43,455 nt of DNA from Streptomyces sp. ADI96-02 (GCF_003846185.1 NZ_ML123034.1:2205514-2248968), one strand, 5' to 3'; numbered from the stretch's first letter, positions 34,009 through 42,786 are shown. Notes: generated by a model not told the origin, from the letters alone. Numbers and translations: made by a program.

Positions 34009-34521
34009 TCACCGGCAGTTGTCGACCGCCTCGATCAGCCGGGCGGCCTGGTCCAGGGCGGCCCGGAGGACGGCCGGATCGGTGACGGGGGTGCTCGCGG
34101 CGGGCGGCAGGAGCCAGCCGGTGCCGCAGGCGGGCGGTGCGGCGGGGATGCGCAGGCGGCGGGCGTCGGTGCGCGTACAGGCGCTGCCCGGTACGTCCCA
34201 GGCGTCGGCGGTGCCCGGGGGGACGAGGAAGCCGAGGGTGTCGCATGTGCCGTCGTGCAGGACCGGGCCGACGGCCTCGGGCTCCTTGCGGCGGCGGAGG
34301 ATGTCGACGGCCTCCAGGCCCTGCCGGGCCGGGACCGTGACCAGGTCGCAGGACGCCTCCTCCGCCACGGGCCCGGCGGGGGGCGGTGTCGGCCTCGCGG
34401 GAGGCGCCACCGGACTCGCGGGGGGCGGTGTCGGGGTCGCGGGGGATGTCGTCGGGTTCGTCGCGGTCGTCCGTGAGCCGGTTTCCGTGCCGGGATGCAG
34501 CAAGGGAACCCCTCCTCTCAT
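34009..34521 (-). CDS. Small Pro/Thr-rich protein with conserved C-terminal region
   Basis: Encodes 170 aa from ATG 34521. Residues 1-50 are a low-complexity Pro/Thr/Ala segment. The rest looks like a folded domain (EEASCDLVTVPARQGLEAVD, LRRRKEPEAVGPVLHDGTCD, TLGFLVPPGTADAWDVPGSA, ending ARLIEAVDNCR) with several cysteines in GTC, SAC, PACG and NCR. No signal peptide is clear and no family is recognised. There is no ribosome site; a 19-bp dyad lies just upstream and may belong to a leaderless promoter or operator. The start could be internal, because the low-complexity lead is of uncertain reality. Confidence 0.6.
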   Translation of the reverse strand: MRGGVPLLHPGTETGSRTTATNPTTSPATPTPPPASPVAPPARPTPPPAGPVAEEASCDLVTVPARQGLEAVDILRRRKEPEAVGPVLHDGTCDTLGFLVPPGTADAWDVPGSACTRTDARRLRIPAAPPACGTGWLLPPAASTPVTDPAVLRAALDQAARLIEAVDNCR

Positions 34522-34526
34522 CGCCG

Positions 34527-34545
34527 GACGGAGTCACACTCCGTC
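34527..34545. promoter_or_regulatory. 19-bp dyad between divergent genes
   Basis: GACGGAGT-CAC-ACTCCGTC, perfect 8-bp arms, ends 6 bases upstream of the minus-strand gene at 34521 and about 200 bases upstream of the XRE/TPR gene. It is a candidate operator for either. Confidence 0.5.
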
Positions 34546-34744
34546 TCCACATGGACCAACGCCGTGGGTGCGTCAAGGGCTACGGGGGCACACCGCCGCA
34601 AAGGGTGGCAGTTCATGGCGGATCAAGGGGGAGATGCCCTTTTTACGACTAATCGCCGCGTGTGGGACCCGTCACAACAGGTACGTTCTTGCTCGCCGGG
34701 ACACCGGACAGCGACAACCCGGCTGCACCAGAGAGGGGCCGGCC

Positions 34745-36175
34745 ATGGTGTCGACAGGGGCAGTTCCCAACCTCGTCTTCCGCCAGTTGCGCGGGCAGCG
34801 CTCCGCAGGGGAGTTCGCGGCGGCCGTCCGCAGAGCGGCGCGCGAGATCGGTGAGCAGGTCGCGTGCGACGCCCGGTACGTCGGACGCGTGGAGTCCGGG
34901 GAGATCCGCTGCCCCAACTACGCCTACGAGCGGGTCTTCCGGCACATGTTCCCCGGCGCCTCCCTGGCCGACCTGGGCTTCTCGGCCCGCGAGAGCGTGC
35001 GCGGCCGGGCGGCCCGCGTCGTCTCGGAGCCTCCCCCGGCGGCGGAGCCCGCGCTCCCGCCGCCGGGCTCCGGCGCACCCCCGTCCCCCTTCCCGACCCC
35101 CACGCTCCCCAGCGACATCCACGAGGAGAGCGACGTGCTGCGTCGCGTGTTCATGACCGGCGGTACCGCCACGGTGGCGTCCGCGTACCTGGGCCTCGGC
35201 GGCGCGTCCGCGTCCGCCGCGTCCGTCTCGCTGCCGGTGCAGCGCCGGGTCGGCGAGGCGGAGGTGAGCGCCGTCGAGAAGGCCGTACGGGACATCCGCG
35301 TGCTGGACGACCGGCACGGGGCCGACGGCCTGTACCGGCGGGCCGCCCAGCCGCTGCGCGCGGCGTACGAAATGCTGGACGCCGGGACCACCGCCCGGCG
35401 CGCCACCTCGGACCGGCTGCACGCGGGCGCGGGCGAGCTGGCGATCTCGGTGGGCTGGCTGGCCCACGACTCGGGCCGCTTCGACGACGCGCGCTCGCAC
35501 TACGCGGAGGCGCTGGCCACGGCGCGGCTGTCCGGTGACGCGGCGCTGGAGGCGCACGCGTTCTGCAACACGTCGTTCCTGGCCAGGGACGCGGGGCGGC
35601 CCCGCGAGGCGGTGCGGGCGGCGGAGGCCGGGCAGCGGGCGGCCCGCACCCTGGGCTCGCCGCGGCTGATGGCGCTGCTCGCGCTGCGCGAGGCGGGCGG
35701 CCGGGCGGGGCTCGGCGACCGGACGGGGTGCGACCGGGCGATCGGACGGGCCCGTGCCGCGTTCGAACGGGGGCCGGCGGCGGCCGATCCGGAGTGGATG
35801 AGCTTCTTCCGGGAGGCCGAACTGGCCCTGCTGGAGGCGCAGTGCTGGTCGGCGCTGGGCGACTGGGCCCGTGCCGCGCGGCACGGGCGGCGGGCCGTCG
35901 CGCTCCAGGACCCGCACTTCACCCGGAACCTGGCGCTGTACCGGACGCAGCTGACGGGCGACCTGGCCCGCGCCGGGCTGGCCGACGAGGCGGCGGCGAC
36001 GGGGCACCAGGTGCTCGACCTGCTGGGCCGGGTCCAGTCCTCGCGCATCCGCGCGATGCTGGCCGGAGCCGCCCGGGTGCTGGAGGGGCGCGACGAGACG
36101 GCGGGCGTCACCTGCTTCCTGGCCCGCCACCGGGAGTCCGCGCCGCCGCCGCCATCCCCGCACCGGGCCTGCTGA
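34745..36175 (+). CDS. XRE/TPR regulator
   Basis: Encodes 476 aa from ATG 34745 (GAGAGGGG upstream). The N-terminus holds an HTH-like domain (VFRQLRGQRSAGEFAAAVRR, ARYVGRVESGEIRCPNYAYE). A Pro-rich linker (about residues 95-125) is followed by a hydrophobic stretch VFMTGGTATVASAYLGLGGA, then TPR-like repeats (DSGRFDDARSHYAEALATAR, GRPREAVRAAEAGQRAARTL, LGDWARAARHGRRAVALQDP). This is the layout of the NsdA-like Streptomyces regulators that repress antibiotic production and development, although the assignment is by architecture only. Tandem 19-bp repeats begin at its stop codon. Confidence 0.8.
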   Translation: MVSTGAVPNLVFRQLRGQRSAGEFAAAVRRAAREIGEQVACDARYVGRVESGEIRCPNYAYERVFRHMFPGASLADLGFSARESVRGRAARVVSEPPPAAEPALPPPGSGAPPSPFPTPTLPSDIHEESDVLRRVFMTGGTATVASAYLGLGGASASAASVSLPVQRRVGEAEVSAVEKAVRDIRVLDDRHGADGLYRRAAQPLRAAYEMLDAGTTARRATSDRLHAGAGELAISVGWLAHDSGRFDDARSHYAEALATARLSGDAALEAHAFCNTSFLARDAGRPREAVRAAEAGQRAARTLGSPRLMALLALREAGGRAGLGDRTGCDRAIGRARAAFERGPAAADPEWMSFFREAELALLEAQCWSALGDWARAARHGRRAVALQDPHFTRNLALYRTQLTGDLARAGLADEAAATGHQVLDLLGRVQSSRIRAMLAGAARVLEGRDETAGVTCFLARHRESAPPPPSPHRAC

Positions 36176-36208
36176 CCGCAGCCGGGCGGGCTGACGGCAG
36201 CCGGGCGG
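36171..36208 (+). repeat. Two 19-bp tandem repeats at the stop of the XRE/TPR gene
   Basis: GCTGACCGCAGCCGGGCGG (36171-36189) is followed directly by GCTGACGGCAGCCGGGCGG (36190-36208), one mismatch. The gene's TGA (36173-36175) is in the first unit. Confidence 0.9.
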
Positions 36209-36236
36209 GCGGGGCCGACGCGGCGCGGGCGCGCGG

Positions 36237-36833
36237 CTAACGCTCCAGGTGGCCCGTGTCGTTCCAGCGTTCCACGGCGGGCATCCCGTACGCCCAGCCG
36301 AGCACCGACAGCGAGGTCGGTTCCAGCCGGACGCGCGCGCCGAAGGACAGGTCCTCGCCCAGCCACCGCGCGCCGAGCGCCCGCAGGATGTGCCCGTGGG
36401 CGAAGACCAGGACGTCCCGGTCGGCCGAGCGCGCCCAGGCGACGATCTCGTCGGCGCGGGCGGCGACCTGCGCGGTGGACTCGCCCTCCGGCACCCCGTC
36501 GCGCCAGATCAGCCAGTCCGGCCGGTCCGCCTTGATCTGGGCCGGGGTCAGCCCCTCGTACGCCCCGTAGTCCCACTCCATCAGCGCGTCCCACGGTTCG
36601 GCCCGGTCCCCGAACCCGGCGATCGCGCAGGTCTCGGCGGCCCGGACGAGCGGGCTGGTGCGGATCTCGACGCCGGGCAGGCCCGCCCACGGCGCGCGGT
36701 GCAGCCGCTCGCCGAGCAGCTTCGCGCCCGCGCGGCCGGCGTCCAGGAGCGGGATGTCCGTCCGGCCGGTGTGGTTGCCCTGGACGGACCACTGGGTCTG
36801 GCCATGCCGGGCGAGCAGGATTCGCGGTGCCAT
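36237..36833 (-). CDS. Histidine phosphatase family protein
   Basis: Encodes 198 aa from ATG 36833, preferred over upstream starts because GGGAG lies 7 bases before it and homology begins at [17 protein letters not shown]10 of the RHG motif is the phospho-acceptor; the second catalytic histidine is in [15 protein letters not shown], and the acid residue is in [17 protein letters not shown]. Most such proteins dephosphorylate small sugar or nucleotide phosphates; this subgroup (phosphoglycerate-mutase-like, GpmB/CobC branch) cannot be narrowed further. It converges on the XRE/TPR gene across a 61-base gap containing the tandem repeats. Confidence 0.9.
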   Translation of the reverse strand: MAPRILLARHGQTQWSVQGNHTGRTDIPLLDAGRAGAKLLGERLHRAPWAGLPGVEIRTSPLVRAAETCAIAGFGDRAEPWDALMEWDYGAYEGLTPAQIKADRPDWLIWRDGVPEGESTAQVAARADEIVAWARSADRDVLVFAHGHILRALGARWLGEDLSFGARVRLEPTSLSVLGWAYGMPAVERWNDTGHLER

Positions 36834-37104
36834 GACGGCTCTCCCTGAAACGGTGGTGCGATGAACGGCCCCGGACGGCGACGGCCGGAACGTCCGCTCC
36901 ATCATCCCGCACGGGCCCGGCGGTCAACCTTCGGGGCGGCTGGCGCGTCCCTCCTGGAGCAGCCGCCCCGCCGCGTCACCGACCGCGGCGGGGCGACCGC
37001 GTACGGGACGTCCGGAAGAGGACCCCCGGGGGAGTCGGCGGCCCTCACCCGCCGTACGGTTGAACGCCCGCCGTCGGCCGAACGAACATGGGGAGAGCCA
37101 CCGG

Positions 37105-38061
37105 ATGCCGCACGCCACCGCGCCGCCCGCGACCGGTCACCGGCCCAGATGGTGGACGGAACTGCCACTGATCGCGGTGGTGTACGGCCTGTACTCGCTC
37201 GGCCGCCTGCTGGTGCGCGGCGACGTGTCGACGGCGGTCGACCACGGGCTGGCGATCCTCCGGCTCGAACAGGCTCTCCACCTCAACGCCGAGCACCCGC
37301 TCAACCGGCTCTTCACCAGCACCCCGTCGCTCGGGATACCCGCCGACTTCGCGTACGCCTCCCTGCACTACCTGGTGACTCCGGCCGTCCTGGTGTGGAT
37401 GTTCCGCCGCCGGTCGACCCTGTACCGGGCGGCCCGCACCTGGCTGATGAACTCGACCCTGCTGGGTCTGGTCGGCTTCACGCTGATGCCGACCTGCCCG
37501 CCCCGGCTGCTGGACGCGAGCCACGGTTTCGTGGACACGATGGCGCAGTACAGCGGTTACGGCTGGTGGGGCACGGGGGCCAGCGCCCCGCGCGGTCTGA
37601 GCGGGATGACCAACCAGTACGCGGCGATGCCCAGCCTGCACGTCGGCTGGTCGCTGTGGTGCGGAATCCTGCTGTGGCGGTACGGCCGCCACCCCCTCAT
37701 ACGGGCCGCGGGTATCGCCTACCCGCTGATCACCACGGTCGTCGTGATGGGCACCGCGAACCACTACTTCCTGGACGCGGTCGCCGGAGCCGCCGTGATG
37801 GGCCTCGGAGCCCTTCTGACCAGGCCGGTCATGCGACTGGCCGACCGGATCAAGGACCGTGCGCGGACCGCCGCGGACGCCGTCCGCCGCACGTCCCGAC
37901 CGGTGAAGTCCCCGATTGTCAGTGCCGGATGCAAGACTTCCGCGGGTGAGCGAATCCCCGGCCAGCGGACCTCCTCCGCAGACTCCCCCGACGCGGCTGC
38001 CGGCGGCCCGCCCGCCCGAGGCGCCGCAGCGAGCGACGACGCTCCGGCAGCGGCTCGCTGA
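37105..38061 (+). CDS. PAP2-family integral membrane phosphatase/transferase
   Basis: Encodes 318 aa from ATG 37105, with GGGGAGAG upstream. About six membrane helices: LPLIAVVYGLYSLGRLLV, DFAYASLHYLVTPAVLVWMF, MNSTLLGLVGFTLMPTCPPR, GWSLWCGILLW, IRAAGIAYPLITTVVVMGTA and GAAVMGLGALL. PAP2 motifs: C2 at MPSLHVGWS with H179 and C3 at GTANHYFLDAVAG with H220 and D224. The group includes inositol-phosphotransferase-like enzymes of lipid and wall metabolism. The last ~40 residues are Ala/Pro/Ser-rich and overlap the next gene's start by 116 bases, in another frame, so the true C-terminus may be shorter. Confidence 0.85.
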   Translation: MPHATAPPATGHRPRWWTELPLIAVVYGLYSLGRLLVRGDVSTAVDHGLAILRLEQALHLNAEHPLNRLFTSTPSLGIPADFAYASLHYLVTPAVLVWMFRRRSTLYRAARTWLMNSTLLGLVGFTLMPTCPPRLLDASHGFVDTMAQYSGYGWWGTGASAPRGLSGMTNQYAAMPSLHVGWSLWCGILLWRYGRHPLIRAAGIAYPLITTVVVMGTANHYFLDAVAGAAVMGLGALLTRPVMRLADRIKDRARTAADAVRRTSRPVKSPIVSAGCKTSAGERIPGQRTSSADSPDAAAGGPPARGAAASDDAPAAAR

Positions 38062-39136
38062 GCTGCGCGGCCCCTCCGTCGCACCGCACCCGCTCGACGC
38101 GCGCGCCCTCGCCGCCCTCGCCGCGAACCCCGGCTGCAAGCGCCGCGCCCTGCTCGACGGCGCCGGAGTGGACAAGGGTGTGCTCGCCACCGCGCTCGGC
38201 TCCCCCGCCCCGTTCGGCCAGTCGCAGTTCGCCTTCATGCGGGGCAACGCCTTCGAGGCGAAGGTCAAGGCCGACGGCGGCGCGGAGCTGCTGCGCCTGC
38301 TGTACGAACGCCTCGGGGACGGGGCGCCCGCACCGGCCGGTGCGGTGCCGACGCCCGACCTGAGCGCCGCCGGGCCCGAGGGCCGGGCCGCCAGGACCGC
38401 GCTCGCGCTGCGGGAGGCGACGGCGGTCGGCGGCTGGGCGCTGCTGGACCACCCGATGCTGGCCCTGGAGGTGGCCGGCTCCCCCGCCTATCTGGAGCCG
38501 GACGCGGTGGTGGTCCATCCCGACGGCCGGTGGACGGTGGTCGAGATCAAGTCCTTTCCGATGATCGACGCGTCCGCCGACGCGGCCAAGGTGGGCGCGG
38601 CGGCCCGGCAGGCCGCGGTGTACGTGCTGGCGCTGGAGCGGGTGGCGGCGGTGACCGAGGGGGCCGAGGTCGGCCACCGGGTGCTGCTGGTCTGCCCGAA
38701 GGACTTCTCCAACCTGCCGACCGCCTCGGTCGTGGACGTGCGCAAGCAGCGGGCGGTCACCCGCCGTCAGCTGACCCGGCTGACGCGCGTCGAGGACATC
38801 GCCGCGGCCCTGCCCGAGGGGACGACGTTCGACCCCGCCTGCTCGCCGGGGGAGCTGGACGCCGCCGTCGGGTCGGTCGCGGCGGCGTACGCCCCGGAGT
38901 GCCTGGCCGCCTGCGAGCTGGCGTTCCACTGCCGGGCGAAGTCCCGGGCCGAGGGCGCGGTGGAGACGCTGGGCCGCGGGGTGCGGGGCGAGCTGGGCGG
39001 GCTGAGCACGGTGGCCGGGGTGCTGGCCGCCGCGGCGGGCAAGGAGGGCGATCCCGCCGATCCGACGGTCGCCGCGCTGCGCCGGGCCGCCGCACTGCGC
39101 GCCGAGGCGCTGGAGGGTGCCGCCGCATGTCGCTGA
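37946..39136 (+). CDS. RecB/Cas4-like nuclease with four-Cys iron-sulfur pattern
   Basis: Encodes 396 aa from GTG 37946; GTG 37916 is possible. The nuclease motif is LEPDAVVVHPDGRWTVVEIK: D186, E200 and K202 of the PD-(D/E)xK fold, followed by RQAAVYVLAL as motif QhxxY. Cysteines C64 (NPGCKRR) and C319, C323, C329 (ECLAACELAFHC) give one N-terminal and three C-terminal residues with C-x3-C-x5-C, the 'iron-staple' arrangement of Cas4, AddB and Dna2 nucleases. The product is therefore probably a 4Fe-4S DNA exonuclease. It is first of three overlapping genes with a 540-aa protein and an SF1 helicase, so a DNA end-processing complex is likely. Confidence 0.8.
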   Translation: MSESPASGPPPQTPPTRLPAARPPEAPQRATTLRQRLAELRGPSVAPHPLDARALAALAANPGCKRRALLDGAGVDKGVLATALGSPAPFGQSQFAFMRGNAFEAKVKADGGAELLRLLYERLGDGAPAPAGAVPTPDLSAAGPEGRAARTALALREATAVGGWALLDHPMLALEVAGSPAYLEPDAVVVHPDGRWTVVEIKSFPMIDASADAAKVGAAARQAAVYVLALERVAAVTEGAEVGHRVLLVCPKDFSNLPTASVVDVRKQRAVTRRQLTRLTRVEDIAAALPEGTTFDPACSPGELDAAVGSVAAAYAPECLAACELAFHCRAKSRAEGAVETLGRGVRGELGGLSTVAGVLAAAAGKEGDPADPTVAALRRAAALRAEALEGAAACR

Positions 39137-40749
39137 TCACCACCCTGGCCCGGCTGGAGGCGGTGGACACGGGCCGCGCCCAGCCGCTGGCCACAGTCCG
39201 CCACCGCCATCTCACCGACCGCCCGCTGGTGCTCGTGCCGCTGACCACCGCCGGGGAGGCGGGCGCGCCGCTCGGTGCCCTGGTCGGCACGGACCGCGCG
39301 TCGCCCCGGCTGCTGGCGGTGGCGCAGCCGCGCGACCGCGACCTGCGGTTCGCGTTCCTGGCCGAGCTGGCGGAGGCGGTGCTGCCGCACATCGAGGCGT
39401 ACGCGGACGTCGTCGAGGCCGCCGAGCGCAACGAGACGGATCCGGCGACGGGCCGCAGGACCAAGGTCGAGGTCGAGCTGTGCGCGGACGCGCCGCAGCT
39501 GGTCGTGCCGAGCCGGGCGGGCATCGAGTTCGTCCGGCTGCTCGGGCGGTCGATGCGGTTCCGGCGGACCGCCGAGGACGATCCGCAGACGCCGTATCCG
39601 GCTCCGCGCCGGGTGCCGCTGCTCGGCCGCTGGCTGACGCACTACGGGGAGCGGGCCCGGGTGCCCGGCTCCTCGCTGCTGCTGGCCGCCACCGATCTGC
39701 TCAACCGCCACTGGGCCACCGGCCAGAGCAGCCTGGAGGACCAGCACCTGGGCGCGCTGCTCTCCTGGATCGACCCGCCGGACGGCGGCTCGGGGGCCGA
39801 GGCGGCGCTGCGGGCCGAGCTGGCCCGGGACCCGGAGGGCCAGTTGCTGTGCCCGCCGGCCGGACCGGCCACCGATCCGGACTTCGACAACCGGCTGCTG
39901 GCCCCCGCGATCGAGCGCTACGACCGGGCCCGCTCGGCACTGGCGTCGGCCGAGGACGGGCTCGCGGCGGACGCGCGGCTGGGCGAGCTGAGCCGGGCCG
40001 AGCGGGAGATCCGCTCCCTGCTCGCGCAGGTCATGCTGCCGACCTGGGACGCGGTGTGGCGGGGGCTCGACCTGCTGCGGGAGCTGCCCGAGGGCGCCAG
40101 GGCCGCGGACCGGTGGACCCGGGACCGCTGGTCGTTCACCGCGCACCGGGACCGGGTCGCCGCGGGCGAGCCGCCGCAGCCGCGCCGCGACGACGCGGTG
40201 ACGGCGGCGCAGAAGCTGGCCTCCCGCGAGACGGCCCAGGCCCAGTTGGAGGCCCAGGAGGCGCTGGACGATCCGCTGGTGCTGGCGGGACGGCGGCTGG
40301 CCGGTGAGGCGTTCCTCGGCCGGGTGACGGAGGTGGAGATGGCGTACAGCGAGTCCAAGCGGCCCGCGCCGCGCCCGCTGGTGACCCTCCGCACGGACGA
40401 GCGCCCGCATCTGGGCGAGCGGACCCGGGTGTACCGCTCGCTGGACGGCAAGCCGCAGGCGGCCGAGTTCGTGCGGTACGCGGAGGAGGCCCCCGACAGC
40501 AGCGGCAGCGGCGAGATTCTGCTGGTGCTGCGGATCCTGGACCGGATGGGCCGGGGCAGGGAACCCGCGCCCGGTTCGCTGCCGGAGCCCGGCGAGCGGA
40601 TCGCGTGGACCCTGTTCGAGCACGACCAGCGCGGCGGCCCGAAGCTGCCGGACCCGGAGGAGACGCCGTGGACCCACGGCGGCCCGCCGGGCGCGGACGC
40701 CGCCCGCGCGGAGCACCCCGACCCCGTGACCCCGGAGGACCTGCTGTGA
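39127..40749 (+). CDS. 540-aa protein, unknown, in a nuclease-helicase operon
   Basis: Encodes 540 aa. The ATG at 39127 overlaps the last codons of the nuclease gene and the stop overlaps the helicase GTG (GTGA), so all three are translationally coupled. It begins MSLITTLARLEAVDTGRAQP, has no signal peptide or membrane helix, and is mainly alpha-helical with two Arg/Glu-rich coiled stretches around residues 280-300 and 350-390. A C-terminal beta-rich part (FLGRVTEVEMAYSESKRPAP, RPLVTLRTDERPHL, GSGEILLVLRILDR) could be an OB-like fold. No catalytic motif is seen. It may be a structural or DNA-binding subunit of the complex. Confidence 0.75.
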   Translation: MSLITTLARLEAVDTGRAQPLATVRHRHLTDRPLVLVPLTTAGEAGAPLGALVGTDRASPRLLAVAQPRDRDLRFAFLAELAEAVLPHIEAYADVVEAAERNETDPATGRRTKVEVELCADAPQLVVPSRAGIEFVRLLGRSMRFRRTAEDDPQTPYPAPRRVPLLGRWLTHYGERARVPGSSLLLAATDLLNRHWATGQSSLEDQHLGALLSWIDPPDGGSGAEAALRAELARDPEGQLLCPPAGPATDPDFDNRLLAPAIERYDRARSALASAEDGLAADARLGELSRAEREIRSLLAQVMLPTWDAVWRGLDLLRELPEGARAADRWTRDRWSFTAHRDRVAAGEPPQPRRDDAVTAAQKLASRETAQAQLEAQEALDDPLVLAGRRLAGEAFLGRVTEVEMAYSESKRPAPRPLVTLRTDERPHLGERTRVYRSLDGKPQAAEFVRYAEEAPDSSGSGEILLVLRILDRMGRGREPAPGSLPEPGERIAWTLFEHDQRGGPKLPDPEETPWTHGGPPGADAARAEHPDPVTPEDLL

Positions 40750-42080
40750 CCACCGTCTTCGATCCGGGCGCGGCAGCGGGGCGGGCCACGGCCGCGATCC
40801 TCGACGACACGCTGCGCGGCACGGCGCGCGGCATCGTCGTGGACTCGCCGCCGGGCGCCGGGAAGTCGACGCTGGTGGTGCGGGCGGCGCTGGAGCTGGC
40901 CGCCGCCGGGCGTCCGCTGATGGTGGTCGCGCAGACGAACGCGCAGGTCGACGACCTGGTGGTGCGCCTCGCGGAGAAGGAGCCGGAGCTGCCGGTGGGC
41001 CGGCTGCACAGCAGCGACTCCGACCCGTACGACAAGATCCTCGACGGCCTCGACCAGGTCGTGACGTCGGCGAAGGCGGCCGATCTGGCCGGGCTGCCCG
41101 TGGTGATCTCGACGGCCGCGAAGTGGGCGCACGTGAAGAACGTGGAGCCGTGGGGCCATGCCATCGTCGACGAGGCGTACCAGATGCGGTCGGACGCGCT
41201 GCTGGCCGTGGCCGGGCTGTTCGAGCGGGCGCTGTTCGTCGGGGACCCGGGCCAGTTGGACCCGTTCTCGATCGTGGGCGCGGACCAGTGGGCCGGGTTG
41301 AGCTACGACCCGTCGGCGAGTGCCGTCTCCACGCTGCTGGCGCACAATCCGGAGCTGCCGCAGCACCGGCTGCCGGTGTCCTGGCGGCTGCCCGCGTCGG
41401 CGGCTCCGCTGGTGTCGGCCGCGTTCTACCCGTACACCCCGTTCCGCAGCGGTACGGACCACGGGGACCGGCGGCTCTCGTTCGGGACGGCGTCGGACGG
41501 CTCGGGGCCGGACCGGGTGCTGGACGAGGCCGCCGCCTCGGGGTGGGGCCTGCTGGAGCTGCCCGCCCGCCGCACCCCGCGTACCGACCCGGAGGCGGTG
41601 CGGGCGGTGGCGCTGGTGGTCCGGCGGCTGCTGGACCGGGGCGGCGTCGCGACGAGCGAGCGGTCCGAGGAGCCGGTGCCGGTGACGGCGGACCGGGTCG
41701 CGGTCGGCACGGCCCACCGCGACCAGGCGGCGGCGGTGCGTGCGGCACTCGCGGAGCTGGGGGTGGCGGGCGTGGCCGTGGACACGGCCAACCGGCTCCA
41801 GGGCCGGGAGTTCGACGTGACGGTGGTCCTGCATCCGCTGTCGGGCCGGCCCGACGCGACCGCGTTCCACCTGGAGACCGGCCGGCTGTGCGTGCTGGCC
41901 TCGCGCCACCGGCACGCCTGCGTGGTGGTGTGCCGGGAAGGGGTCGCGGACCTGCTGGACGAGCATCCGTCCACGGAGCCGGTGCGGCTGGGCGTCACGG
42001 TGAAGTTCCCCGACGGGTGGGAGGCGAACCACGCGGTGCTCGCGCACCTCGCCGAGCACCGGGTGGCCTGGCGGCCCTGA
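40746..42080 (+). CDS. Superfamily-1 DNA/RNA helicase (UPF1/Dna2-like)
   Basis: Encodes 444 aa from GTG 40746. SF1 motifs in order: Walker A DSPPGAGKSTL (K40), motif Ia VVAQTNAQVDDLV, Walker B AIVDEAYQM (D142, E143), motif III LFVGDPGQLDPF (G166-Q170), motif IV region SWRLPASAAPLVSAAFYP, motif V NRLQGREFDVTVV and motif VI LASRHRHACVVV. The DEAY box and motif V place it near UPF1/Dna2/AddA relatives. It is compact, without large insertions. Coupled to the nuclease and the 540-aa gene, it probably moves DNA for the nuclease, as in AddAB or Dna2. Host repair or anti-mobile-element roles are both possible. Confidence 0.85.
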   Translation: MTTVFDPGAAAGRATAAILDDTLRGTARGIVVDSPPGAGKSTLVVRAALELAAAGRPLMVVAQTNAQVDDLVVRLAEKEPELPVGRLHSSDSDPYDKILDGLDQVVTSAKAADLAGLPVVISTAAKWAHVKNVEPWGHAIVDEAYQMRSDALLAVAGLFERALFVGDPGQLDPFSIVGADQWAGLSYDPSASAVSTLLAHNPELPQHRLPVSWRLPASAAPLVSAAFYPYTPFRSGTDHGDRRLSFGTASDGSGPDRVLDEAAASGWGLLELPARRTPRTDPEAVRAVALVVRRLLDRGGVATSERSEEPVPVTADRVAVGTAHRDQAAAVRAALAELGVAGVAVDTANRLQGREFDVTVVLHPLSGRPDATAFHLETGRLCVLASRHRHACVVVCREGVADLLDEHPSTEPVRLGVTVKFPDGWEANHAVLAHLAEHRVAWRP

Positions 42081-42193
42081 CCGGCGGCCCCGACCGGGCC
42101 GGGCCGGATCGCCGGGCCCCCTGGCCCCGGGCCCTCTTGCGCGGGGTTGGACAATGGAGGGTGGCCGTCCGGTCGCCCGAGGAAGGAACGCCC

Positions 42194-42553
42194 ATGTCAC
42201 AGTCCGAGCGGAACGAACGGCAGCGGCTGCGTCCCGCGCCGCTGCTCTTCGAGCCGTCTCAGGCGGCGGCCGACCCGGAGCACTTCTTCGACCTGGAGTC
42301 CCTGGAGGACCCCCGCGAGCTGCTGAGCCGGGCGACCGAGCTGACCCACGCCTTCCGGGCGGCGGCGGACCGGTCGGTGGAGTACCAGGCGATGGCGGCG
42401 GCGCAGCTCGCCGATCCGCGCCGGTTCGACCGGCTGACGGCGGCCGACGTGGCGGAGCGCGCGGAGTGGACCGAGGACTACGCGAAGAAGATGATCGAGT
42501 TCGGCCGGACCCTGCTGGCGGCCCCGGGGCCTGACCACGCTGAGCGGACCTGA
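42194..42553 (+). CDS. Small soluble protein, unknown
   Basis: Encodes 119 aa from ATG 42194, with GAGGAAGGA upstream. The sequence is highly charged and helical (SERNERQRLRPAPLLFEPSQ, ELLSRATELTHAFRAAADRS, AADVAERAEWTEDYAKKMIE), with no signal peptide. I do not recognise a domain. It lies 113 bases after the helicase gene on the same strand and may be co-transcribed with the nuclease-helicase operon, but it is not overlapped. Tandem 19-bp repeats begin in its last codons. Confidence 0.75.
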   Translation: MSQSERNERQRLRPAPLLFEPSQAAADPEHFFDLESLEDPRELLSRATELTHAFRAAADRSVEYQAMAAAQLADPRRFDRLTAADVAERAEWTEDYAKKMIEFGRTLLAAPGPDHAERT

Positions 42554-42614
42554 CAGGGCTGAGCGGACCTGACCGGGCTGACCGGGCCTGACCGGGCTGA
42601 CCGGGCCTGATGGG
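42539..42614 (+). repeat. Four 19-bp tandem repeats at the stop of the 119-aa gene
   Basis: Units start at 42539, 42558, 42577 and 42596. Units 1-2 read GCTGAGCGGACCTGACAGG/CGG and units 3-4 read GCTGACCGGGCCTGACCGG/TGGG. The TGA stop (42551-42553) is in unit 1. Confidence 0.9.
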
Positions 42615-42786
42615 GCCGGGCCGGTCCCCGCGCCGGTCCGGGGGCGCGGAGGGTGCCGCCGGGCCGGTCCGGAGGTCAGGTCCCCTGGCATATTCCGCCG
42701 GGCAAGATACCCCTTCCCCTCACGCCGTGTCCCGGTTTCCGGCAACTCTCGGAATCAGTTCCGTCACTCCCGGTAGACCTTTTTCC

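Noticed and set aside
38767..41748. A ~990-codon open frame on the minus strand opposite the nuclease and unknown genes
   Set aside because: It is Arg/Pro/Gly-rich, lacks motifs, and mirrors two well supported plus-strand genes; long antisense frames are expected in DNA this GC-rich.
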